Both the position numbers and the translations under genes were made by a program. Shown piece by piece: positions 6,833 to 15,847 of a stretch of DNA of 64,000 nt (positions are counted from its first letter, which is position 1; every line of letters begins with the position of its first letter). The notes below the pieces were generated by a model. It did no database searches, was not told the DNA's origin, and worked only from the letters and a program-made list of their open reading frames with translations. The stretch comes from Chryseobacterium gambrini (GTDB lineage: Bacteria; Bacteroidota; Bacteroidia; Flavobacteriales; Weeksellaceae), in assembly GCF_900156825.1 (NCBI RefSeq), contig NZ_FTOV01000005.1:248001-312000 (forward strand), in the 5' to 3' direction.

Positions 6833-8626
6833 ATGAAACGTAAATTATTCTCTTTTTTATTGAGCTTTGTCTTGATAAGTACCTTTGCTCAGATTCCTAC
6901 GGGATATTACGACGGAACTGCAGGTCTTTCCGGAGCTGCTTTAAAAACCAAACTGAAACAGATTATTACCAACGGTCACGTAGACAATGGATATAGTGCA
7001 CTATATAGTGGTTATGCAACAACGGATCGCGATAATATTGCAGGAATTCCGGGACTGGAAAACGATAATACGGTTTTAGACATGTATTCCGAGAATCCTA
7101 ACGGAACAGATCCTTACTCATACAGCTATCCGGGAGCGCAGTGCGGAAACTATAACAGCGAAGGCGACTGCTACAACAGAGAGCATATCGTTCCTCAAAG
7201 TTTATTCAACAGCAATGCTCCGATGGTTTCAGATATTCATTTCATCAGACCGACCGACGGAAAAGTAAACGGAATGAGATCAAACTTTCCTTTCGGAAAA
7301 GTAGGATCGGCTTCTTTCACTTCTCAAAACGGATCAAAACTGGGGACTTCTGTTTCTCCGGGATATTCGGGGACGGTTTTTGAGCCTGTTGATGCTTTTA
7401 AAGGAGATATCGCGAGAATGGTTTTATATTTCGTAACAAGATATGAAACTCAGCTTTCAGGTTTCGGAACAGGAAATATGTTGGGAGGTTCCGCATTTCC
7501 GGGATTACAGACCTGGGAACTGAACCAGTTATTGGCATGGCATATCGCAGATCCTGTTTCTGCTACCGAAATTGCAAGAAACAATGCTTCTTATACTTAT
7601 CAGGGAAACAGAAATCCATACATCGATCATCCTGAATACGTTGCTGAAATTTGGGGAACTCCGGTTGCCGATACACAGGCTCCGACTGCTCCAACCAATT
7701 TAGCGACCAGCAACCCTACTTCCAACACGATTTCTTTAAGCTGGACGGCTTCTACAGATAACATCGGTGTTGTAGGATATGAAATTTATAAAGACGGCGT
7801 TTTATATGCTACGGTTACCGGAACAACGGCTACGGTTTCCGGGCTGAATCCTTCTACTACCTATAATTTCTATGTGATTGCTAAAGATGCAGCAGGAAAT
7901 GCTTCAGCAGTGAGCAATACCGCTTCAGGAACAACTCTTGCAGGAGGACAGCCGGGCGGAAGCTGCGGAACAGAGGATTTTTCCAATATTCCGGCGGCGG
8001 CTTCAAGCTACACAACGCAAACATGGACGAGCAATAGCATTACATGGACTGCCACTGATGCAAGAACCGATCAGACAATTAACAGCCGGGCTATTACCAT
8101 CAGAAACGGAAATCTTACAAGCTCTACAATTTCAGGCGGAATCGGAAGTTTAACAGTGACTACGAAATTACCGTTTTCTGACTCTGCAGGTAATCTGACT
8201 TTACAGATTAACGGAACTAATGCGGGAACTATTCCTTTTACTACTTCAGCTACCACTACTACAATCAGCAACATCAATGTTCCTAACAATGTGGTTATTA
8301 AAATAATCAATTCTGAAACAGGAAAAAGAATTTCTATTGATGATTTAAGCTGGACCTGCTTCACTTCATTGGCAACTGCGGAAGTTTCTAAAGACAAATC
8401 TCAGTTTACCATCTATCCTAATCCTGTAAAAAACAATGAATTGTTTGTAAAAGGAGAAAATCTGAATAAAATTTCGAAAGCTCAGATTTATGATCTTTCA
8501 GGAAAACTGATCGAAACGATTGAAAATCCGTTCAGAACTTCCAATAAAATTCATCTGAAAGGTTTGGCAAAAGGAAATTATATTCTGAAAACAGATTCTT
8601 CCTCAGCGAAATTTATCGTAGAATAA
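6833..8626 (+). CDS. Secreted endonuclease I with FN3 domain and T9SS sorting tail
   Basis: The 597-residue protein begins with a Sec signal peptide (1-19, cleavage near STFAQ). Residues about 20-275 are an endonuclease I domain: the catalytic REHIVPQS is at 116-123 with H118 as likely general base, followed by SDIHFIRPTDGKVNGMRSN, which carries the metal-binding Asn region. A fibronectin type III domain spans about 284-370. Next comes a beta-rich domain starting CGTEDFSNIP. A type IX secretion C-terminal domain follows from about 519, with FTIYPNP at 525-531, YDLSGK, and GNYILK near the end. It is likely exported by T9SS to degrade extracellular DNA or RNA. A strong terminator follows. Confidence 0.93.
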   Translation: MKRKLFSFLLSFVLISTFAQIPTGYYDGTAGLSGAALKTKLKQIITNGHVDNGYSALYSGYATTDRDNIAGIPGLENDNTVLDMYSENPNGTDPYSYSYPGAQCGNYNSEGDCYNREHIVPQSLFNSNAPMVSDIHFIRPTDGKVNGMRSNFPFGKVGSASFTSQNGSKLGTSVSPGYSGTVFEPVDAFKGDIARMVLYFVTRYETQLSGFGTGNMLGGSAFPGLQTWELNQLLAWHIADPVSATEIARNNASYTYQGNRNPYIDHPEYVAEIWGTPVADTQAPTAPTNLATSNPTSNTISLSWTASTDNIGVVGYEIYKDGVLYATVTGTTATVSGLNPSTTYNFYVIAKDAAGNASAVSNTASGTTLAGGQPGGSCGTEDFSNIPAAASSYTTQTWTSNSITWTATDARTDQTINSRAITIRNGNLTSSTISGGIGSLTVTTKLPFSDSAGNLTLQINGTNAGTIPFTTSATTTTISNINVPNNVVIKIINSETGKRISIDDLSWTCFTSLATAEVSKDKSQFTIYPNPVKNNELFVKGENLNKISKAQIYDLSGKLIETIENPFRTSNKIHLKGLAKGNYILKTDSSSAKFIVE

Positions 8627-8647
8627 AACAAAAAAAATATTTATCTC

Positions 8648-8676
8648 AAAGACCGGTTTTTCCGGTCTTTTTTTTT
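8648..8676 (+). terminator. Terminator after the endonuclease gene
   Basis: AAAGACCGG (8648-8656) pairs with CCGGTCTTT (8662-8670) around a T5 loop and runs into a T tract. Confidence 0.9.
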
Positions 8677-8687
8677 AATTTTATCCT

Positions 8688-9425
8688 ATGGATTCCAACA
8701 AAAAATTAGGCTTGATCGGGAAAAACATTTCCTACTCTTTCTCGAAAAAATACTTTGAAGATAAATTCCAGAAACTGATGTTGAAAGATTATTCTTACAA
8801 CATTTTTGATTTAAACGAAATTGATGAAGTGGAAGATGTCTTTTCTGCTCCGGAATTATTGGGCTTTAACGTAACGATTCCCTACAAGGAAAAAATCATC
8901 GATTATCTGGACGAACTGAGCGATGAAGCGAAAAACATCGGAGCCGTAAACTGTGTACTGATCGAAAACGGGAAGAAAAGAGGCTATAACACGGATGCTT
9001 TCGGGTTCGAAAAGACTTTGCTGCTTCACAAAAAAAACCACCATGATTCAGCCATCATTTTAGGAAACGGAGGTGCAGCAAAAGCGGTAAAATATGTTTT
9101 GGACAAACACGGAATTCCATCGGTTACGGTTTCCAGAAGCACGGAAATTAATTATGACAATTTAAATGCTGCTTTTGTACAGGATCATAAACTCATTATC
9201 CAGTGTACACCGGTAGGAACTTTTCCGAATGTGGAAGACTGTCTGAATTTCCCTTTCGAAGGGCTTTCAAAAGAACATTTGATTATCGATTTAATTTACA
9301 ACCCAAACTATACCAAATTCATCATCAATGCCTCTGAAAAAGGAGCCAAAACAGTAAACGGATATTATATGCTGGAACAACAGGCAGAAAAAGCCTGGGA
9401 AATTTGGAATTTTCAAAAAAAATAA
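8688..9425 (+). CDS. aroE: Shikimate dehydrogenase
   Basis: The 245-residue enzyme reduces 3-dehydroshikimate to shikimate with NADPH in aromatic amino acid synthesis. The N-terminus has the substrate pocket (KNISYSFSKKYF), the catalytic lysine K67 in NVTIPYKEKI, and N-T-D103 after GAVNCVLIENG. The Rossmann part has the nucleotide loop ILGNGGAAKAV. The C-terminus GYYMLEQQAEKAWEIW is typical. The protein is slightly short compared with about 270 in enterobacteria but of normal length for Bacteroidetes. It lies 78 nt before the DUF349 gene. Confidence 0.93.
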   Translation: MDSNKKLGLIGKNISYSFSKKYFEDKFQKLMLKDYSYNIFDLNEIDEVEDVFSAPELLGFNVTIPYKEKIIDYLDELSDEAKNIGAVNCVLIENGKKRGYNTDAFGFEKTLLLHKKNHHDSAIILGNGGAAKAVKYVLDKHGIPSVTVSRSTEINYDNLNAAFVQDHKLIIQCTPVGTFPNVEDCLNFPFEGLSKEHLIIDLIYNPNYTKFIINASEKGAKTVNGYYMLEQQAEKAWEIWNFQKK

Positions 9426-9503
9426 CATAAATTAGTACTGTATTTAGCTTTTTAGCTCTATATTTAGAGGATATTTTAATGCCACTCACATAAACGATTT
9501 GCT

Positions 9504-11309
9504 ATGATTACAGAAAACAACCTTTCTGAAAACGAGGAAAACAAAAATTCTAACGAAGTCCCTCAGGAAAAAACATCAGAACCTGCAGAACCTCAGGATG
9601 AAAGCACTCATCATGAGGAAACGGAACATGAAGAAGAGCACGAAGAAGTAGAAATTTCTCTTGCCGATGCCCTGAAGGAAATGGAAAAAATCATCAATGC
9701 GCCCAATGCAGGTGAAGATTTCAAAAAATTCAATCAGCTCAAAGAAAAAGCAAGTCATTACATCCATGATGAAGTGGAAGATAAAAAGCATGAATATGCC
9801 GAAGCGGGAAATGCTCCTGAAAATTTTAGTTATGAGCATCCTTCTCAGGCGAAATTCTCTGCTTTGGTGAATATTTTCAGAGAAAAGCATGATGCTTACC
9901 AAAAGGGGCAGGAAGAAGAACAGAAGAAAAATCTGGAGCACCGCCAAACCATCATCGAAAGACTTAAAAATCTTTATACGAATTCCGAACCGGGAACCAA
10001 TCTTTTCAAATCGATAAGAGAGATTAAAGAAGACTGGTCGAAAGCGGGACAGGTTGCGAAATCTGAATTCAAGATTCTTAACAACAATTATTTTCATCAT
10101 CTGAACCAGTTTTATCAGATGCTTGATCTGAATAAGGAATTTCTGGAGCAGGAGTACAGCCACAATCTTGAAAAAAGACAACACATCATTGAGCGTGCAA
10201 AACAGCTTGAACATGAGCCTGTGATTCAGAAAGCGCTGAATGAGCTGCAATATCTTCACAAATTATGGAAGGAAGAAGCGGAACCGGTTGCCGAAGAATT
10301 CCGTGAGAAAACATGGGAAGAATTTAAAGAAATTTCCAACAAAATCCACGAAAGAAAATCTGAACTTTCTGCCGCCATTGAAACGGAGCAGAACGAAAAT
10401 CTGGAAAAGAAAAATCAGATCATCGCTGAAATTAAGAAACTTTCTGAGCCCGGTGAAAATCCTAACCATAATTACTGGCAGAACGCCATCCGCAGAGTGG
10501 AAGATCTCCGTTCAGAATTTCTGAAAACAGGAAGCGTTCCGAGAAAGCTCTCTAACCAGAACTGGAACGAGTTCAAAACGATTCTGAGAGGATTCAATAC
10601 AACAAAAAACACCTATTATAAATCATTAAAAGGTTCTCAGCAGGCGAATCTGGAAGAAAAATTAAAACTGATCCAGACTGCAAAAGACAACCAGAATAAT
10701 GAAGAGTGGGACATCGCCGTTCCTTTATTCAAAAAACTTCAGGAAGACTGGAAAAAAATAGGTCATGTTCCGAAAAGCATGACGAATAAAATCTGGGATG
10801 AATTCCGTGATGCGTGTAATGCGTTCTTCAACAATTACCGTGAAAAAAGCAACGCTTCTACAGATAACTGGAAGGAAAATTACAAGCATAAAAAGGCAAT
10901 TCTTGATGAGTTAAAAACAATCGGGAACGAAGATGGAAGCATCGAAAGAATTGAAGCCATTAAAACCGCATGGAACAACATCGGAAAAGTACCGAGAGAT
11001 AAAATCTCCATCAATACAGAATTCAACAAAACGTTGAGAGAAAAATTGAAATTAAATAAAATCAACGAGCTGGAACTTAAAGAAGAAGGTTTATCTGAAA
11101 ATCAGCTTACGGACAAAGCAAGAAAAATCAAAAGCCAGATTTCTGATCTTGAAGCTGAAATCGTAAAACTGGAAAACAATCTCGCTTTCTTTAAAAATCC
11201 TTCAAGAGAAAACCCGATGCTGAGAGATACGTACGAATCTATCGACGAGAAAAAAGCTCATCTGGAAACTTTAAAACAAAATCTTCACAGCATTATTGCG
11301 GGAGAATAA
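9504..11309 (+). CDS. DUF349 repeat protein
   Basis: The 601-residue cytoplasmic protein opens with an acidic, low-complexity segment (about 1-50, rich in Glu and His). It then carries about five DUF349 repeats, each with a Trp and a later EFR/EFK core: near 170-205, 245-285, 325-370, 405-440 and 480-515. The end (about 540-595) is a coiled coil (KIKSQISDLEAEIVKLENN). The function of the family is not settled. The Trp spacing and charge pattern make the family call solid. No partner gene was identified; ribD follows after about 60 nt. Confidence 0.85.
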   Translation: MITENNLSENEENKNSNEVPQEKTSEPAEPQDESTHHEETEHEEEHEEVEISLADALKEMEKIINAPNAGEDFKKFNQLKEKASHYIHDEVEDKKHEYAEAGNAPENFSYEHPSQAKFSALVNIFREKHDAYQKGQEEEQKKNLEHRQTIIERLKNLYTNSEPGTNLFKSIREIKEDWSKAGQVAKSEFKILNNNYFHHLNQFYQMLDLNKEFLEQEYSHNLEKRQHIIERAKQLEHEPVIQKALNELQYLHKLWKEEAEPVAEEFREKTWEEFKEISNKIHERKSELSAAIETEQNENLEKKNQIIAEIKKLSEPGENPNHNYWQNAIRRVEDLRSEFLKTGSVPRKLSNQNWNEFKTILRGFNTTKNTYYKSLKGSQQANLEEKLKLIQTAKDNQNNEEWDIAVPLFKKLQEDWKKIGHVPKSMTNKIWDEFRDACNAFFNNYREKSNASTDNWKENYKHKKAILDELKTIGNEDGSIERIEAIKTAWNNIGKVPRDKISINTEFNKTLREKLKLNKINELELKEEGLSENQLTDKARKIKSQISDLEAEIVKLENNLAFFKNPSRENPMLRDTYESIDEKKAHLETLKQNLHSIIAGE

Positions 11310-11369
11310 AACTATTTAAAATATTAGAAAGCGGAGCAAAGCAATTTGACTTCGCTTTTTTCATTCAGT

Positions 11370-12401
11370 ATGCAGGACGAATTTTATATTAAAAGAGCCA
11401 TCGAACTGGCTCAGAAAGCCATCGGAAAAACCTATCCGAATCCTTTAGTGGGAAGTGTGATTGTTCACAACGGTACAATTATCGGTGAAGGCTATCATCA
11501 GAAAGCAGGAGAACCTCATGCGGAAATTAATGCCATTAATTCTGTTGAAGACCCATCTTTAATCCCCGAATCCACTATTTACGTTACATTAGAACCTTGT
11601 GCACATTACGGAAAAACGCCGCCCTGTGCTTTAAAAATCAATGAATTAGGCTTTAAAAAAGTGGTTGTTGGGGCGATGGATTCTCATGACAAAGTGAACG
11701 GAAAAGGAAAAAAAATTATTCAGGATGCCGGAATTGAAGTGGTTTCAGGCGTTCTGGAAAAAGAATGTATTGATCTTAATAAAAGATTTTTCACCTACCA
11801 CGAAAAGAAAAGACCTTACATCATTCTGAAATGGGCGCAATCGGGAGACGGATTTCTGGATAAGGATTTTAAACCAACCGCAGTTTCAAATTCTCTCGTA
11901 AATCAGTTCGTACATCAGTTGAGAGCCGATGAACACGCTATTTTAGTTGGAACACAGACCGCACTGAATGACGATCCAAGTTTAACGGTAAGAAATGTGG
12001 AAGGCATTAATCCTGTGAGAATTTTAATTGATTTTGATCTTAAAGTTCCTCAGAATTTTAAAATTTACAACGAAGAATCAAAAACCATCGTGATTAATTC
12101 TGTAAAAGAAGAAATTGCAGATCATGTTCATTTTATTAAAACCGAAAAGGACAATTTCCTTCAGAATCTTATGGAAGCTCTTTATAAAGAGCAGATTCAG
12201 TCTGTGATTATCGAGGGTGGAAAATTCACTTTACAGCAGTTTATAGATGCCAATCTCTGGGACGAAGCGATTGTTATTACCAATGAACATCTTCTTCTTG
12301 GGAACGGAACCCAAGCTCCTGTTTTTGACCGGTCAAATCCATTTAAAACTGAATTTATCAGAGATAACCGCGTTGATTTTTTTCTTCCGGAAAACATTTA
12401 A
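11370..12401 (+). CDS. ribD: Bifunctional riboflavin deaminase/reductase
   Basis: The N-terminal deaminase domain has the zinc motif PHAEINAI and TLEPCAHYGKTPPCAL; the C-terminal reductase domain begins KWAQSGDGFL and has ILVGTQTALNDDPSLTVR and VIIEGGKFTLQQF. Together they convert the first pyrimidine intermediate of riboflavin synthesis in two steps. I place the start at ATG 11370 (MQDEFYIKRAIELA), because the family begins there. An in-frame TTG 24 nt upstream is open but not conserved-looking. The product is 343 residues. No other rib gene is adjacent. Confidence 0.93.
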   Translation: MQDEFYIKRAIELAQKAIGKTYPNPLVGSVIVHNGTIIGEGYHQKAGEPHAEINAINSVEDPSLIPESTIYVTLEPCAHYGKTPPCALKINELGFKKVVVGAMDSHDKVNGKGKKIIQDAGIEVVSGVLEKECIDLNKRFFTYHEKKRPYIILKWAQSGDGFLDKDFKPTAVSNSLVNQFVHQLRADEHAILVGTQTALNDDPSLTVRNVEGINPVRILIDFDLKVPQNFKIYNEESKTIVINSVKEEIADHVHFIKTEKDNFLQNLMEALYKEQIQSVIIEGGKFTLQQFIDANLWDEAIVITNEHLLLGNGTQAPVFDRSNPFKTEFIRDNRVDFFLPENI

Positions 12402-12502
12402 ATATTTAATAATCAAAAATTTAACATAATAAATATTTTATAATTTTTCACCACAGTTTGAAATTAAATATGTAGCTTTATGATGAACTAAAAATCATCA
12501 TC

Positions 12503-12685
12503 ATGAAAAATCTGAGAAAATTATCCAAGCATGAACTGAAAAGCGTTTTGGGAGGAATCGAAAAATGTTATTATCTTCAAAACGGAACAAAAGTGTGTCC
12601 TTGCAACATCCACACGCAATATAACTGCAATGGTGTCTGTATTCCGATCGGACAGGCTTGCTTTGACCCACCTATTTCACTTTAA
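12503..12685 (+). CDS. GG-leader Cys-rich peptide 1 (bacteriocin-like)
   Basis: The 60-residue precursor has the leader MKNLRKLSKHELKSVLGG, a double-glycine type leader cut by peptidase-containing ABC exporters. The core of 42 residues has six Cys, including a CPC motif, which would allow three disulfides. Many Chryseobacterium genomes encode such bacteriocin-like peptides. A second precursor with nearly the same leader follows 9 nt later. No exporter or modification gene is near. Whether it is an antimicrobial, a signal or something else cannot be seen. Confidence 0.75.
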   Translation: MKNLRKLSKHELKSVLGGIEKCYYLQNGTKVCPCNIHTQYNCNGVCIPIGQACFDPPISL

Positions 12686-12694
12686 AAATATTAT

Positions 12695-12859
12695 ATGAAA
12701 AATCTGAAAAAACTACCAAGAAAAGAGCTTAAACATCTTGTTGGCGGAATAGCACCGGTTTGCTGTTCTTATTATCCTGCAAACCTGCAAAGATGCTGTA
12801 AAACACCTTCGAGTATGAGTTGTCCTCCGCCTTGGCTGGAAGGAAGCTTTCCTTGTTAA
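12695..12859 (+). CDS. GG-leader Cys-rich peptide 2 (bacteriocin-like)
   Basis: A 54-residue open frame (MKNLKKLPRKELKHLVGG leader) lies 9 nt after peptide 1 and shares its leader (MKNLxKL, ELK, GG at 17-18). The core differs entirely: it has two adjacent Cys pairs (VCCSYY and RCCKT), two more single Cys and a PPP run. Again there are six Cys. The common leader with divergent cores is the pattern of a peptide family exported by one shared machine. A strong terminator closes the unit. Confidence 0.75.
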   Translation: MKNLKKLPRKELKHLVGGIAPVCCSYYPANLQRCCKTPSSMSCPPPWLEGSFPC

Positions 12860-12865
12860 TGGATT

Positions 12866-12893
12866 AAAGAGAACTGGAACGGTTCTCTTTTTT
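12866..12893 (+). terminator. Terminator of the peptide pair
   Basis: AAAGAGAAC (12866-12874) pairs perfectly with GTTCTCTTT (12882-12890) around a 7-nt loop and is followed by T residues. Confidence 0.9.
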
Positions 12894-12928
12894 GTTATCT
12901 GTTTACGGGACTTTTCTTAAAAAAATTT

Positions 12929-12936
12929 TACCTTTG
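12929..12936 (+). promoter_or_regulatory. -7 box before the YigZ gene
   Basis: TACCTTTG matches TAnnTTTG, about 50 nt before the ATG at 12986 and after the preceding terminator. Confidence 0.4.
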
Positions 12937-12985
12937 AACAATTAAATCTAACATTCTCAGCAGAATCATTTTTTCTCTATTATAT

Positions 12986-13588
12986 ATGTTCAATTTTAAG
13001 ACGATAGAATCTCCGGTAGAAAATACTTTATTAAAAGAAAAGGGAAGCAAATTTCTGGGTTTTGCGTTTCCCGTGAACAATGAGGAAGAACTGAAAAATG
13101 CTTTGGAAAAGATTCGTGCGGAACATCCAAAGGCAACGCATCATTGCTATGCTTTCAGAATGGGACTTAACGGAGAAAACTATCGGGCAAATGACGACGG
13201 AGAACCTTCCGGAAGTGCAGGACTGCCCATTTACAACCAGTTATTAGCACATGAAATCACCAATGTTCTGGTTATTTCCGTCCGTTATTACGGAGGCACA
13301 AAACTGGGCGTTTCCGGTTTGGTAAAAGCGTACAAAGAATCGGCAAAAATTACACTGGAAGAAGCAAATATTGTTACGAAAGAGCTTGAAACTACTGTTG
13401 AGATTCAGTTTAATTTTAATCAGCAGAATATTATTTTTACTTTGCTGTCTAAATATGATGCGAAAGTCCTGCAATTTGATGCGAATGAAAACTGCATAGT
13501 AACTGCTTCCCTGAAACTTTCACAAAAAGAAAACATCTCGGAAAAACTATCCGAGATGCAGTATGTTTCATTCAAATTTAAAGATTAA
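12986..13588 (+). CDS. YigZ/IMPACT family protein
   Basis: The 200-residue protein shows the UPF0029/IMPACT N-terminal domain: KEKGSKFLGFAFPV, then HPKATHHCYAFRMG, the signature NDDGEPSGSAGLPIYNQL, and VISVRYYGGTKLGVSGLVKAY. A smaller C-terminal domain of DUF1949 type follows. The family is conserved from bacteria to man; the eukaryotic member regulates translation control, and the bacterial role is not firmly known. The end overlaps the convergent peptidase gene by 4 nt. Confidence 0.9.
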   Translation: MFNFKTIESPVENTLLKEKGSKFLGFAFPVNNEEELKNALEKIRAEHPKATHHCYAFRMGLNGENYRANDDGEPSGSAGLPIYNQLLAHEITNVLVISVRYYGGTKLGVSGLVKAYKESAKITLEEANIVTKELETTVEIQFNFNQQNIIFTLLSKYDAKVLQFDANENCIVTASLKLSQKENISEKLSEMQYVSFKFKD

Positions 13589-14274
13589 TCCCTTCTTCCT
13601 CCCATTAATAAAGAGATAAAATAAAGAAGCTGTACCAAAGATCCGATTGCAGCTACTACATACGTTCTTGCCGCCCATTTCAGACTGTCTTTTACGCCTA
13701 CATATTCTTCTGTTGTTACCGTCCCCGTATCACGAAGCCATTTCATGGCTCTGTTGCTTGCATCATATTCCACCGGAAGTGTTACAAATGCGAAAAGCGT
13801 CGTGAAAGCAAACATAATAACCCCTATTGTAAGAACAAGTTTACTTCCACTAAATGCCATGATTACGAGTCCTCCCATAATTACAAACTGCATCAGATTG
13901 GAACTTATGCTTACTACCGGAACCAATTTGGACCTTAACTGCAACATTGAATATCCTACTTTATGCTGAACCGCATGACCGCATTCGTGTGCTGCAACAG
14001 CCGCTGCCGCTGCATTTCTCTGCATGTACACTGCCTCAGAAAGGTTAACTGTTTTATTTTCCGGATTGTAATGATCTGTTAACTGTCCCGGAACCGACAT
14101 TACCTGAACATCGTTAATTCCGTTATCTCTCAGCATTTTTTCCGCCACTTCTTTTCCTGAAAGCCCGTTTCTGAGATAGACTTTAGAATATTGTTCGAAT
14201 TTCGATTTCAGTCTCCACGAAACAAACCAGCTCACCGCCATCGAAACAATAATAATCAAATAATAACCATTCAT
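13585..14274 (-). CDS. Zinc metallopeptidase, YugP family
   Basis: The 229-residue membrane protein starts with a transmembrane helix (YYLIIIVSMAVSWFVSW). It has the metallopeptidase motif AAHECGHAVQH (HExxH-type, here HECGH) after LSEAVYMQRNAAAAAVA. Two or three further hydrophobic helices follow (about 125-145, 150-170, 205-225). A downstream VEYDASNRA segment supplies the usual third-ligand region. Substrates of this family are unknown. It is probably a stand-alone gene, convergent with the YigZ gene and divergent from the acetyltransferase. Confidence 0.85.
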   Translation of the reverse strand: MNGYYLIIIVSMAVSWFVSWRLKSKFEQYSKVYLRNGLSGKEVAEKMLRDNGINDVQVMSVPGQLTDHYNPENKTVNLSEAVYMQRNAAAAAVAAHECGHAVQHKVGYSMLQLRSKLVPVVSISSNLMQFVIMGGLVIMAFSGSKLVLTIGVIMFAFTTLFAFVTLPVEYDASNRAMKWLRDTGTVTTEEYVGVKDSLKWAARTYVVAAIGSLVQLLYFISLLMGGRRD

Positions 14275-14348
14275 CTCTGTAATCTTTATAATATACTTTT
14301 CATCCGATATGATGTAAAAACTGTGCCAAAGTATTGTATTAATTTAGT

Positions 14349-14356
14349 TATATTTG
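14349..14356 (+). promoter_or_regulatory. -7 box before the acetyltransferase-like gene
   Basis: TATATTTG matches TAnnTTTG, 23 nt before the ATG at 14380. Confidence 0.4.
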
Positions 14357-14379
14357 TTCCATAATTTCACGAAAAAATC

Positions 14380-15507
14380 ATGTCAGAGATTTCAGTTATT
14401 GAAGTAAAAAACAGCGAACAGCTAAAGCAATTCGTAAGATTTCCCATGGATCTGTACAAAAACAATCCGTATTACGTTCCGGCCTTTATTAATGATGAGA
14501 TTAAAATATGGAGTCCGAAAGAAAATCCTGCACTGCAATACTCTGAAGCCAAACAGTTTCTGGCGTACAAAAACAGCAAGGTTGTCGGAAGAATCGCCTT
14601 AATGATCAATCATAAGGAAGAACGCGAACTAGGGATAAGAAAAGTACGTTTTGGCTGGATTGATTTTATTGATGATGAAAAAGTTTCTCAGGCACTCATC
14701 GGAAAAGCAGTTGAGTACGCCAAAGAAAAAAACATCGGAAAGATTGAAGGACCGATGGGTTTCACCAACCTTGATAAAGCCGGAATGCTGACTTTAGGCT
14801 TCGATAAACTGGCAACCATGATCGGAATTTACAATCATGCGTATTATCCTCAACATCTGGAAAAACTGGGTTTAACCAAAGAAAAGGAATGGGTGGAATT
14901 TGAAATTATGTTCCCGGATTCCCTTCCTGAGAAAATTTACAAGTTCAATGAACTGATTTCCCAGAAATATCATCTGAAAGTTTTAAGATTTAAATCTAAA
15001 GAAGAAATTCTGCAGTATGTGGATGCGATGTTTGATCTGCTGGATGAAACGTACAAGCACCTTTCTACCTACACTCCTATTTCAGATGAACAGCGAAAAA
15101 CCTACAAAGAGAAATATTTCCCTTTAATCGATAAAGATTTCATCGTGTGTATCGCAGATGAAAATAACAATCTGGTTTCTTTTGCCATTACAATGCCCTC
15201 CTATTCAAAAGCTTTGCAAAAATCCAAAGGAAAACTGCTTCCTTTCGGGTGGTGGCATTTTTTACAGGCAGGAAAGAAAAACGACAGGGCTAATTTTTAC
15301 CTGATCGGAATTCACCCAGATTATCAAAGACGTGGCGTTACTTCCATTATTTTTAAAGAAATCTGGGATATCTTCAACAAAAAAGGAGTAAAATATCTGG
15401 AAACCAATCCTGAACTGGAAGAGAACAAAAGCATTCAGCTTCTTTGGCAGGATTACAATCCCGTGAACCATAAAAGAAGGAGAACCTACGCTCTGGAAAT
15501 TAAATAA
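14380..15507 (+). CDS. GNAT-like N-acetyltransferase family protein
   Basis: The 375-residue protein resembles the flavobacterial YghO-type acyltransferases. An N-terminal segment (FVRFPMDLYKNNPYYVPAF) is followed by two GNAT-like halves. The first has VVGRIALMIN and GKIEGPMGFTN; the second has YLIGIHPDYQRRGVTSIIF, the acetyl-CoA pyrophosphate loop (QRRGVT), and a C-terminal YLETNPELEENKSIQLLW. The substrate is unknown. A small membrane-protein gene follows after 42 nt and may be cotranscribed. Confidence 0.8.
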   Translation: MSEISVIEVKNSEQLKQFVRFPMDLYKNNPYYVPAFINDEIKIWSPKENPALQYSEAKQFLAYKNSKVVGRIALMINHKEERELGIRKVRFGWIDFIDDEKVSQALIGKAVEYAKEKNIGKIEGPMGFTNLDKAGMLTLGFDKLATMIGIYNHAYYPQHLEKLGLTKEKEWVEFEIMFPDSLPEKIYKFNELISQKYHLKVLRFKSKEEILQYVDAMFDLLDETYKHLSTYTPISDEQRKTYKEKYFPLIDKDFIVCIADENNNLVSFAITMPSYSKALQKSKGKLLPFGWWHFLQAGKKNDRANFYLIGIHPDYQRRGVTSIIFKEIWDIFNKKGVKYLETNPELEENKSIQLLWQDYNPVNHKRRRTYALEIK

Positions 15508-15549
15508 TTTTTCATCATCAAAAAGTAGACTTATTGTAAGTTTTAAAAT

Positions 15550-15726
15550 ATGAAACCACAACTCATCATTTTCGGAATTTTAATTGCCGGATTTATTGCA
15601 TACAATTTATTTTTCCAGTTACCGGACGACAGAACCAATACAGCGGTGAATATTATCTACGCAAGTCTCCTTTTTGCCTATATTTCCTTTATGGCGTATT
15701 CTCTCATCAGAAAAATGAAAAAATAA
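15550..15726 (+). CDS. Small two-helix membrane protein
   Basis: A 58-residue open frame starts MKPQLIIFG. It has two hydrophobic helices (about 4-23 and 33-52) around a polar turn (QLPDDRTNTA) and a basic end (RKMKK), a coherent hairpin membrane protein. The ATG lies 42 nt after the acetyltransferase stop. No family function is known to me. Confidence 0.65.
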   Translation: MKPQLIIFGILIAGFIAYNLFFQLPDDRTNTAVNIIYASLLFAYISFMAYSLIRKMKK

Positions 15727-15816
15727 CTGTTATTTTTAATGATTCTAAATTATCCGTTTTCCCTATTTTGGAGCCACTTTTAACCTCATAAATTTCATGC
15801 TTTCTTGTTTATTCGC

Positions 15817-15824
15817 TAAATTTG
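15817..15824 (+). promoter_or_regulatory. -7 box of the nuo operon
   Basis: TAAATTTG followed by C matches the Bacteroidetes -7 element, 23 nt before the nuoA ATG. No convincing -33 TTG at the right distance was seen. Confidence 0.5.
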
Positions 15825-15847
15825 CAAATTGAGATAATAATGCAAAA

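Noticed and set aside
11346..11369. Upstream TTG start for ribD
   Set aside because: RibD proteins begin close to the ATG at 11370, and the eight extra residues look unrelated.
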